DNA from: Paraphysoderma sedebokerense
Taxonomy: Eukaryota > Blastocladiomycota > Physodermatomycetes > Physodermatales > Physodermataceae
Direction: 5' to 3'
NCBI GenBank assembly: GCA_025602915.1
Contig: JAHLJZ010000071.1
Location: 1 to 64,000 of the forward strand
DNA: 64,000 nt
The notes under the pieces were generated by a model. The model made no database searches and had not been told where the DNA came from. It saw only the letters and a program-made list of their open reading frames with translations. Both the position numbers and the translations under genes were made by a program. This document shows positions 45,345-55,067 of the stretch, piece after piece (within the stretch, counting starts at the first letter, position 1; each line of letters starts with the position of its first letter).

Positions 45345-46302
45345 GCTCTGAATTTGTTAAAGGTTTTGCTGTATAACATAAGTCTCTGCTGTTAAAATTA
45401 CTGTTGTATGATTAAGCGAGTCTTGAGCATTTTTATCGCAATTTTAGTTCTGTATGTTTCATTACTCCTTACCCTGTCGTATTAATATGATATATCAAAA
45501 GCATGTACAACTCATATTTGTCTTTACGTGGATGTGTATAATAGATTTGAAGAATAAAAATATTAAGTGTCAGATCTTCCATTTATTGTAGCGTAAGATT
45601 CAATTGATCCATTAAAATATCTATTGTGGACTACGTTCTGTCTTAACACCGACAGAATTCTCTAGCATTCGCCACCATAGTTTAAGGAACATTCTGGTTC
45701 ATTCTGTTAACTCATCTAACATGATGTATTTTCCGCAATTAACATTGGTGGCGTCCAGACATGAAGTCTTCACTTGTCTTATTGACATGCAGTATCACTT
45801 AAGATTTGCGGAGGGTGAATGTTTGGAATCTTACGCTTTAAACTAAAAAATTAGCGAGTTCGGATTATTAAGTCATCTTTCTGCTACATGAAGTACTTTA
45901 AAAAGTTCATTTGTTGATCTTGTGCATTCTAGCTCATATTTGTACCGAGATTCAAGTCATATTGGTATATGATTCACCTTTCATCCAGAAGACATACCAT
46001 TGATGAGGCGAAATTAAAAAATAAATTAAAGTTTGGCCACCTAGAAATGACTGTCAAACCTGAGTGAATGGATGCGGAACGCAATTAACTTAATGACATA
46101 AACTACAAACATATACAATATATTCTCATATGCTCTTTACACCAGAAATGATATATTACAATGGAAACTTTATAGAGGTAAAGGAATATACTATTGATGA
46201 AAGCAGATACTCGCCTTCGGAAAATTGCATGCAAATGGATAGTTAACTGAAAATGCGCACAACTCATTTGAATAATGCTTATTTTCAACTCTCGACGTCA
46301 AT
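45345..46302. other. Convergent intergenic region, about 1 kb, with a candidate inverted-repeat element
   Basis: Between the 3' ends of the trehalose gene (+) and the universal stress gene (-). AT-rich. A possible short element with inverted ends lies at 45590-45837; nothing else is recognised. Confidence 0.45.
45590..45837. repeat. Candidate miniature inverted-repeat element
   Basis: The 12-mer AGCGTAAGATTC at 45590-45601 recurs as its exact reverse complement at 45826-45837, bounding about 248 bp without coding potential. A TA lies across the left end but no convincing target duplication is seen. Could be a small non-autonomous DNA element or chance. Confidence 0.3.
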
Positions 46303-47505
46303 TTAAGCGGCAGTTGCACCTCCTTGTTCTTTCACGATAATTACAGGGCAAGAGGCATGATGAAGGAGACTGTAATTGAAACAAGAGACACAGCCGTCAG
46401 TTGAGAATTCAACGACCGTATCAAGAAAAAGAGGAACTACATACTAAGACGACGTGCTTCCCAAAATAGCCTTCTTTAATGCACCAGCACCATGAGATCC
46501 CATGACTAACAGATCGGCGTTGACATCCTTCACGTAGTCGACAATAATGTCTCGAATGTCATTATCTACTGCCTTCAATGCAACAAGTTCGTAGGAGAGC
46601 TAAAAAATCAAGGAAAAGAAGTAAGTAAATTGCTCCTCAGCCAGGGCACAACTTCATCATGCATACCTTTTCATTCATCGTCTTTTGGAAATCTTCAACA
46701 ATGAGATTAGCGTCGTCAAGGATTCGTTGAGATCGCTCTTCAGCCTAATGCAACGACGTTAAAAGAATTCATGGCAGTTCCACCTTTATACTCGACGCAC
46801 CTTTGCTTCTTTCTTAGCAGTCTTCTCCGGCCCGCCGAATAAGCCAGAACTTTTATAAACGCCAACAGTCAAAATAATCATATGATCTCTAGGAGGATGA
46901 ACTAATTGCTTCAATGCCCAGTTCAAAGCATGGGTAGAAGCGTGCGAGTCATCAAGGGTAACGATCACAGTCCTCTTTCCCAGCCCTGAGCTCATACCGC
47001 TTTCTGATGCTTGCATGCTAGTTCCCATTCCGGTACCCATACCAGTTCCAATTGCGGCACCAGTTCCCATTGCACTTCCCATCCCCATGCTAGATTCCCG
47101 CGGTTCATCCATTCGTTCAGTACCGGCAGCACCGACCAATCCACCCTCGCCGCGGGTTGATTCTGTCAAACCTGGTTCGCGTTCTTGTTCTGCTGAAAAA
47201 GCAGTAGTCGAGGAAGGAGCAAACATAGATGATTCGCCTGTCGTACTGCCCGGCAAAGTTGCAGTTGAACTCATTGAAGGAGCAGTCGAATTAAACGGGG
47301 CGGCTTCGGCAGTTGGAGAGTATTCTTCGTTGCTAGATTTTCGAGGAGGAACGGGAGGGGTTTCTCGTTGTGACATGCCGCCGGGCATCATTGATAACGG
47401 TTCACCTGTTGTCTCCATCGGCTGATCATTATACTGAGTTGACTCAGGCATCGATTCTTCTCGGCGAGAAATAGCGCCAGCGATATCAGTTGCGGACATA
47501 GACAT
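46303..47505 (-). CDS. Universal stress protein A (UspA) domain protein with disordered N-terminus
   Basis: Four exons (minus): 47505-46801, 46744-46667, 46599-46445, 46369-46303; 334 residues from ATG 47505 (MSMSATDIAGAISRREESMP). Residues 1-185 are low complexity, Ser/Pro/Gly/Met-rich, with a run of GMGTGMGTSMQ-type repeats. The UspA fold follows: KRTVIVTLDDSHASTHALNW, WALKQLVHPPRDHMIILTVG, VALKAVDNDIRDIIVDYVKD, then LLVMGSHGAGALKKAILGS and TSSYLLHHASCPVIIVKE. The G-x2-G-x9-G-S/T spacing of ATP-binding UspA proteins is present (GSHGAGALKKAILGSTSS). It probably binds ATP; the physiological role is stress-related by family only. Confidence 0.9.
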
Positions 47506-47875
47506 GATTAATGGTCGTTCTTCAATTGTAGTATAAAAATGCGTGTGATGTTTTGAGTTGAGATAGGAGATGAGGGAGGTGGAAGTCTTCAACTCAAATA
47601 TAAGGACTCCGCGGCGGTCAGCGAAATATTGCGTATGACGTCACGAAACCAAGAGAGTAAATTTAATTCTCGCGTGTCTACTAGCGCATTGTGCGAATAT
47701 AAGAAACTCATTTGTAGTTTCATATAGTACCGTTGAAAACAGGGTTGTACAAACATGATTAACAATACAATCCAAAAATAGACAGAGTGGTCGTGAATTA
47801 TTGTTCTAATAAAATTAATTAGATTGAGTTAAATGGACACGTTAGGCCACTCTATGAAACAAAACAAACAACCTT
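47506..47875. other. Upstream region of the UspA gene
   Basis: About 370 bp between the UspA ATG (-) and the 3' end of the JmjC gene (-). GATGACGTCACG-like DNA near 47635 (TGACGTCA at 47637-47644) is a perfect CRE/ATF core, plausible for a stress gene. No other feature. Confidence 0.45.
47637..47644. promoter_or_regulatory. CRE/ATF-type palindrome TGACGTCA
   Basis: A perfect 8-bp palindrome about 130 bp upstream of the UspA ATG. It is the site of CREB/ATF bZIP factors, which drive stress genes in fungi (Atf1/Sko1). Function inferred. Confidence 0.45.
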
Positions 47876-49407
47876 TCAGAACCAGAAGCTGACACTAAAG
47901 CTTACGCTCATTGATCGAAAATAATGCCAGTGAAGGGGCTTAAACAAAACTGTTAGCAAATTTCGCGTATGGACAAAAGTAGGGTAGCCAAAAACATACA
48001 GGTAAGTACAACAAATCCCCCGGCTTCAAAACCGTCTCGTAGTATTTGGCAGTTTTGAAGAGTGGGAACTTCTCTTCGTCCACATTATCCAGGTCAACCT
48101 AGTTTGTATTAGCCGAAGTCGGTTAAACTTTCCAATATTTTCTTTTTTGGGACAAATTGCAATACCTGTGAAGTGTTTGTCATCAGACTACTTGCTTCCT
48201 CATAAGGATACATCTTATCTGTTTCTTCTGGCGAATATAACCGGACATACTTTGTTCCGATTACTTGGGCATATAAGTTGTGATTTCTACCGTCATGGTG
48301 AAGTGGGGTAATCGTTGATGCAGGGCCAAACCATGCGTTTAGACGGACGTCTCTTTCGACGTCTGAGTCTGAGTCTGAAACTGAATTTGTTGACGTAAGA
48401 GTGGAGTTTGATGCAGCAGAGAGAGGAATACAGTAGCAGTAGTCGGGTATGGCTATGTCATTACGCAGCAGAGGTATTTGCGAAAAGAGGTCATGCTGTG
48501 CGAGATAAGCAAGCGATTTTGAACAATTTGATGTGGAAGCCGGAAATTGATCTGCTGGTTTCTTTTGGGAAGAATGATTGAGATTATGGTACAGCGAAGT
48601 CGAATTACTCACCAGCGTATCAATGAAATCCTCAAGTCGCATTAATCTTTGCGTCCAATTTTCGTCAGTGTATTGGGAACCTACTTCTACTGGCACAATT
48701 CTCTTCCCAGCGATAGATTTAAAGTAATCCAAACTCCACTTCCTTGTAGTAAAAGCTGGCCAGTGCGATATAGAGCCGGGGATGATTATTGGAGTGTTGT
48801 AGATGGCGACATGACGAGAGAATTCCAATAAAGACATGGAAGATTGTAGACGGGGAACTGGGCGGGAAATGCTTGGAATGGGAGTGGGAATCGACAATTC
48901 AAATTGCTGCTCAATTGAGTCCGTATATTTTCGCTTCAAAGGGAGGATAGGGTGACAATTAAGTTTTGCGTGGATCTGCGAAGTTAATCGATCTATAGTT
49001 TTCTTCCATAATGGAGCTCCCGATATGATCCCACATAAATCCAGTTTTTCTAAGCACAACCGCCACATTTTATATCTTGTGAGATCGTCTACCGGAAGCG
49101 ATACCGTTTGATTAGAGTCCCCGGTGTTCAAGTCGGAGATAGCAAAGAGGACATTCATCATTGTAGCATAAGTAAGCAAAACTCTCCAACAGGAGTTTAC
49201 TTCTTTATATGGAACTGAATGCAATTTTTCGACGGCATATTTGAAAAGGTTGTCGGCGATTTGAGCAGATTCACTGTACTGCATTGACGAGAACGAGGAA
49301 TCCAATTTCTCCACATTTTGGATAACATAGGGACCGCAACGTCTTAGATGAGATGTATATCCATGGGTCGTCACAATTTCGGAATAGAAACCTTGAATAT
49401 TGATCAT
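47876..49407 (-). CDS. JmjC-domain dioxygenase, JMJD5/KDM8 type
   Basis: Three exons (minus): 49407-48166, 48098-48000, 47938-47876; 467 residues. Fe(II)/2-oxoglutarate oxygenase of the JMJD5 (protein arginyl hydroxylase/putative demethylase) family. The first 190 residues are the helical N-terminal region. Then PIIIPGSISHWPAFTTRKWS (entry of the cupin fold), RIVPVEVGSQYTDENWTQ, LNAWFGPASTITPLHHDG with iron ligands His370 and Asp372, NHNLYAQVIGTKYVRLYSPE, KYYETVLKPGDLLYLP and PLHWHYFRSMSVSFSVSFWF with the third ligand His452. All three metal ligands are present, so the enzyme looks active. Nuclear or cytosolic. It is head to head with MAD1 across 250 bp. Confidence 0.93.
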
Positions 49408-49657
49408 GGCGGTTGTTTATTTGTAAATATTTTGCAAAGTGTAAACACAGCGTAGTTTGACTTTCGAACTTGCGCGCTAACTACCAAGTCACATATCCCT
49501 CTGCAATCTCTGAAATGGCCATAATTTGAAATTACTCTTTGCAGACATTATTATATTAATCCTCGCACTTTTCATTCCGTCGCAACCATCGCTTTTATTA
49601 TAGAGCCTGTGATTTCGCTCCAAAGGCGGCTCTGCAGTAGTACCCATCGCCCTTACC
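49408..49657. promoter_or_regulatory. Bidirectional upstream region JmjC/MAD1
   Basis: 250 bp between two divergent ATGs. No strong element recognised beyond AT-rich stretches. Confidence 0.35.
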
Positions 49658-52600
49658 ATGTCCAATTACCATCCAGAAATGACGACACCACATCTGCCAT
49701 CTTCCCAGAATCCTTTTAAATCATCATCCGTGTCTCCGCCAAAATTCTCCTTTTTCAACGATTCCGTTATTTCATCGAAGTCCGAAGCCGAGCAACTGAA
49801 CTACAATAAACAAATTAAGAACCTCGAATATCTGCTTTCCAAAGCAGAGAAGGAGAAGGCGGAAAAGAAGATTGAGTTACAGAGCGATCGAGATAAATAT
49901 AAACGGCTCTATGATCAAGCCTGTGCAAAAGTTGATAAACTAGAGAAGGACAGAAGATTCCTTTATGAGAGGGAGAAGGAAGCGTCTTCTAAAGTCGCTC
50001 AGTTCATGAATGAACTTTCCCAATTGAAGGTTATAAGCTAAATGAGTACATTTAAAGTTTTATGTTCATGTCTGACTGTATTACTTGTTTATTTTAGGAG
50101 CAGAGTACCAAATCACAATCGGCAATGCAAAAGGAGCGAAACGAACTGCTCGACCAAATGTCCGAATTGCAGCAGTCGTTTAGAGCTCTACAGAGCGAAT
50201 CTAGGAATAAGATTTCTCAATACAAAAGTCGGCTGGATGCCAGCGAATTCGAGTTGAGACAAGTTCAAAACGAGGTTCGTATCTGAAATATTTAAATGAA
50301 CCCGAAAAAAAATGTTACTGATAACAGCTGCGATGTCCTTGTAGCTCACTCGACAACTACAAGACAATTCAATTCAACGAGATCGATACCAACAACTTCA
50401 ATTGCAGCTCACGGAAACCGAAGCTTCCCTACGCCGCCACCGTATGGAATCGGAAGAAGTTCAAAACATGAATATTGCAAGGCAGGAGCTTCAAAGTAAT
50501 ATTCCCCATTCGTTCGCTCTCTATCTCTTTCGGTTGCATATTTCCGTTCAAGCTCGTCTGACGACCTTTAACTTGAGCAGAACAACTTAGCTATATCGAC
50601 TCTCTCGAAGCCAAAGTCCTCGCTTTGACATCCGAACTTGAGAAATATCGTTCTGAACAAACTAATATTGAACTACTCAAAGAAGAGAAAATAAATTTAG
50701 AAAATCGACTCCGTAGAATGGAAACATTACAATCAAAATCTACCACTCTAGAAGTGGAAAACGCTTTATTAAATAGCGAGCGGGCTCAATGGTTCTTGGA
50801 GTCTCCATTTTTCGTACCTTCCAATCCGCTATGACAACCACGTTTGACAATTACAATGATAGGTCCTCCTTTTTGGGATCGCAAGGAGACGCAATTGGTC
50901 TCAAAACACCATTCGAATTAGCCAAGACTTTGGCCGAAGAGAGATTGGAATTAGCATACACTAAAGAACAACAGGGTACTTGGCAGGCAGAATTGAAAGG
51001 CAAAGATGCTGTGATAAAGCAAATGGATATTGATGTACGTTAAGTCAGCATGATAAACGTCGTTTCTTTCAAAGTATTTGATTCACTGTATTGACTTTGA
51101 CTGCAGATTCAAAATCTGAAGATTGAATTGAAAACAATGGAAATGAAGTATAACCGTGATATGAAAAATTATAGACGGTTGGAGAAATCGAAAGAACTTT
51201 CGCAAAAGGAAGTCCAGTTCTTACGAGAGCAGTTGGTGTGATTATTTTCTTTTCCATTTTCTTTTCTGCGGCAGGTTGTTATTTGTCGTGGAAAGAGCAA
51301 TGAATGTACTCAAACTTTTTTGATTATGCTTGTCACGTACAATGTGCATTATCCGAATTAGCAATCCTATGACACCGAAGAAGCAACATTGATGTCAAAT
51401 TATGACGTTCAAAAAACGAAACGAATTCAAGATTTGGAGAAGTTGATGGAAGAATACAAGTCTCGCGTGAAGGAGTTAGAATCACAAAATGAGGAAATGC
51501 ATAGGAAGCAACCGATGCCAGAAACAAAGGCGGACGCACAAACAGAGCATACAAAGGTCAATGAGAAAGGCGTTATAACTCAATTTATGGACGAGAAGGA
51601 GAAATTGAGTGAAGGTCTGTCGGTCGGCCATTCTTTTCGGCATAACTTTGCCATCACCACTAACTTTCTTGGCATTATAAATGCTCTGTCAATGGTACTG
51701 TACAGAGCTAGCGAAACTTACGAAGGAAAACAGTATGCTGCAAAAAGAAGTTGAATCCTTAGATAAACAAGTTGGGTTGTTAGAGCATGCTGTTGGAAGA
51801 GGAGAGTACAATCCACGAACGACGAGGGTATGCTTTTGTGACATCTACTTCGGCTGTAACTATTGTATGTTCGCACATGCCAACCAAACGCCATGATGTA
51901 TGAAATCAGGTTCTACAACTTTCTGAAAACCCTTCCTCGCGGGACTATGCAATTCGCTCCTCCACACTTACATCCCTCCGAGAAGAAAACGACAAACTTA
52001 TTAATAGAGTACAAGATTTAGAAAAAATATTATATGGACCCGTATCTACATCGGTATCTATGCCTCACTCTTCCGATCACGAATTTAAAGGGAACAAAAG
52101 AGCTCGACTGGAAGAGGAGGAAGGCATTGTAGTGAAGTACGATAAGGGTAAAGAAAAGGAGACAGATATTCGCCAGACAGTGGGAATGGTTCCGGTTGAA
52201 AGTTTCAAGAATTTGAAGGAGGAGAATCAAAGAATGAAAGAGGAGCTAAAGGATAAGGAAAAAAGAATGATGCGGTTGAAGGAAGTTCGTACTTCCCGTT
52301 TAATTAGTCTCTCCTCCTTTAATTCAAGCCTACTTACACTATTTATGTTATCCCAGGTATGGACCGGTAAAGCGCTCGAATTTCGCGAGGCAGTATACTC
52401 TCTTCTAGGATACAAGTTAGATTTCCAGTCAACCGGCCGAGTGAAGTTAACTTCCATGTACAGTCCATCTTCAGATTGTTCCTTCCATTTTTCATCTGAT
52501 GAACCTGGCCCTGCGGCCTCTGGTGTGGTTGCAGATAGAGAAGGAACCGGAACGATGCAGCTAACAGGCGGGGGCAATGAAATGTGGGTGAACAGTTTGG

Positions 52601-52701
52601 ACCCGTTAATTAGGTATTGGGTTGTTGAGAGAGGAAGCATACCTTGCTTTTTGAGCAGTGTTACGTTGGATTTGTGGAAGGAAAAGTTTGAACGGAGTTA
52701 A
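49658..52701 (+). CDS. MAD1: Spindle assembly checkpoint protein MAD1
   Basis: Ten exons: 49658-50029, 50098-50274, 50345-50495, 50581-50791, 50863-51034, 51107-51235, 51362-51614, 51706-51827, 51910-52284, 52357-52701; 768 residues, all phases close. Mad1 recruits and converts Mad2 at unattached kinetochores. The first 520 residues are almost wholly coiled coil. The Mad2-interaction motif is at about 529-537 (TTRVLQLSENPSSRD). After KRARLEEEEG and a second coiled coil comes the Bub1-binding RLK (residues 651-653, RMMRLKEVWTGKALEF) and the globular C-terminal domain: FREAVYSLLGYKLDFQ, VKLTSMYSP and SIPCFLSSVTLDLWKEKF. Length is close to the animal protein (about 718-750). Confidence 0.96.
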
Positions 52702-52914
52702 ATCATGATACTGTTATGAACGTTTAATCTCAAATTGACTTCGGTGAAAAGCTGCACCTTCAGGCAACGACACAACTACGCTCATCATAATCATTCATTC
52801 AGTACCGAACTTTAATGCAAGCTTGTAACATTACATCATATTGTTAAACTGTCTACATATGATAAACTAAAATGTCCTTTTGATGTTGTAATTGCTTCGT
52901 GACAGGCAGGCCTT

Positions 52915-54470
52915 TTACTGTCCAAACTCTGGTCCTTTTTCCTCATACGATGGCATCGTGTCCACACTCAAATTCAAACGACTGTCGCTTCCTCCTCTTC
53001 CTCTAGATCCTTGATCTACATATCTGATGAAATGTGGGAAACTGCTTAATCGCATCAGTTCCAGCGTTTTGTCGATGGCAACCTTAAAAACATCTGGATG
53101 ATAATTTCGTTTTACTTGAACTCCATTCAAAATTCCTTGCTTAATATTAAACGCAATGTTAAGTTCTTTCGGCCCACCTGGAGTGAAGTAGTTGACAAGA
53201 ATCGACTGTGCGAGCGCAGTTAGTTCAACAATGGCTGGCCGAATTCCTGGCGGGGTATTATCTATAACAAACCAATATGTTAGAAGTTCGCATGATATAA
53301 GATGAATCAGTAATTGGCAGTGGCGGATAAGATTGAGTCATGTCGTAGTAAATTTACAAATGACATACCAATGTTATTAATCATTTCATTTAATGCATTC
53401 GGAGTTAGAAAGCTCTCGGTGCAAATGGGTGCGATCTTTTGCACGAGTTTTTTATATTGCTCCATAATCCGGAGAAATTCTAAATTCTCTTCAGAATGCT
53501 CCACTGTCTTCAAGAAATTTTCGAACTCCCCCAAAGAATATGGCATTTTCGTTTCGCCTCGTAATAATGCTTGTAATGTCAGTTTTTTCGCGCTGGAATT
53601 GGCTAACAGTAAAGCTGCGACGTTCCGGTTCAACCCCGGCGACGAACTGAAAGGGGTCAACGGCGATGTTGGATTTCTGGAGGGTGTCGGCAATTGAATG
53701 AGTTCGGATTGAGAAGATTTAGTGTATTCTTTGAGTTGCTGTATGTTTTTGGTTTCATCAGAAGCTATAGACTCGACAACCCTTTTTCGTCGATCTGTTT
53801 GAAACGGATGATATAACTTCAGTGGAATTTTCTTAAGAAAGGTAACCTAGATTTTAAAAAAATGGAGATGGCAACACACTTTCTTGAGCGTATCTAACGA
53901 AATGAGGAAAACTGCTTAGACGCATGAGCTCAAATGTTTTATCCATCGCGCGCTGGAAAACACTGGGGTGGTAATTATTTTTAATAGTTATCTCTTCCAT
54001 TATAGACCTTTTTATACTGAAAGCGATGTTCAACTCTTTGCGTGCCCCGGCTGTGAAAAACTCACTCACAATGCGATTTGCCTCTGTGTGTATTTTATGG
54101 AGGGCGCTCCGCGTTTGCTCATTCATCGGTTCTTGGAGCAGGGGACCATGGTTTCACGAATGAAAGAATGATGATTATTAGTACTGGCGACTGACTGTAA
54201 GGGTTTTTAATTCCCGATACACATACCCCTTTCTTTACTTCTCTCCTTTAATTCTTCTGGGCTCCAAACTTGACGATCTAGGCTCGTGGTAGCAGGATCA
54301 TCCCATATTTCTGCGAATATTTCCTTATACCTAGTAACACTTTGATAAAACTCCAAATTTTCTTCAGAATGCTCAGTATTTTTGAGAAAGGATTCAAACT
54401 CTTTTAGTGAATATGGAGAGACAGTTTCATTCGCTAGAAGAGCCTGCAATGTTGATTTTCGGACTGACAT
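52915..54470 (-). CDS. Protein with two tandem RGS domains
   Basis: Four exons (minus): 54470-54227, 54131-53899, 53846-53369, 53261-52915; 433 residues. RGS domains accelerate GTP hydrolysis on G-alpha. First domain (about 3-158): KSTLQALLANETVSPYSLKE, NTEHSEENLEFYQSVTRYKE, GARKELNIAFSIKRSIMEE, NNYHPSVFQRAMDKTFELMR. Second domain (about 235-405): KKLTLQALLRGETKMPYSLG, VEHSEENLEFLRIMEQYKKL, GGPKELNIAFNIKQGILNGV, RNYHPDVFKVAIDKTLELMR. The two are clearly duplicates. A 52-bp intron (53847-53898) joins them in phase; if it is not spliced the first domain ends at a nearby stop and these would be two neighbouring genes. Start is the first ATG; a longer upstream frame has only TTG. Confidence 0.8.
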
Positions 54471-55067
54471 TCGATCGAGATTACAGTAATTATGAGAATG
54501 GGATAATTCGACGGCGCAATGATTTCGCAAAGACGAACGCGCTCGGAAAAACAAATAAATTTTTGTCGATGAATGATGGGCAAAGAGATCACCAAACTTG
54601 TATACGAATGCCGACGGAAGATAAAATTCGATGGCTAAAGTGGAGTCGGAGTTTTCGCCTTGACTTTTTTGTACCTGAAAGTCAGAAGGAACGAACAAAG
54701 AAAGAGCTTGCTCCTGAGGGCACGCGAACCAAGTTCAGTCTGAAGGAAAGCAGTAGAGGTGAGATTAGGTGTGTGGAATTTTCATTTCTGCCCCACCAGT
54801 CAATTACGAACCTTATCCTTCGTTATGCTACGTGGATAAAGCATTTGGGCCGATAATCCTTTCCACAGTTTAATTGTTTGGCTTCATTCGAGTTAACCAC
54901 TGCGGCCAATATCGTCAAGCCGATATTTGATGCTTCCCTTGCCAGGGGCAATTCGTCTTTGTCTTGCTCTTTGCGAGGGGTCATCTGTCGTTACACTAAC
55001 ATGATAGTATAGTAATAATGGAGTTTAAGCTGCCGCTGTTGTTGTCCGTCTTCACCTTCCGAAAATC
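54471..55067. other. Divergent upstream region RGS/HAK
   Basis: About 600 bp between divergent start codons. A 149-codon frame on + (54407-54856) overlaps the RGS gene and is judged a shadow. No further feature. Confidence 0.4.

Noticed and set aside
47015-47425. 136-codon plus-strand frame over the UspA N-terminus
   Set aside because: Mirror of the low-complexity Gly/Met/Ser coding repeats on the minus strand.
54471-54698. N-terminal extension of the RGS protein
   Set aside because: The frame is open but starts only at TTG and shows no conserved content; ATG 54470 sits right before the RGS motif.
54407-54856. 149-codon plus-strand frame
   Set aside because: Largely the reverse of the RGS coding sequence and its promoter; composition is that of a shadow frame.
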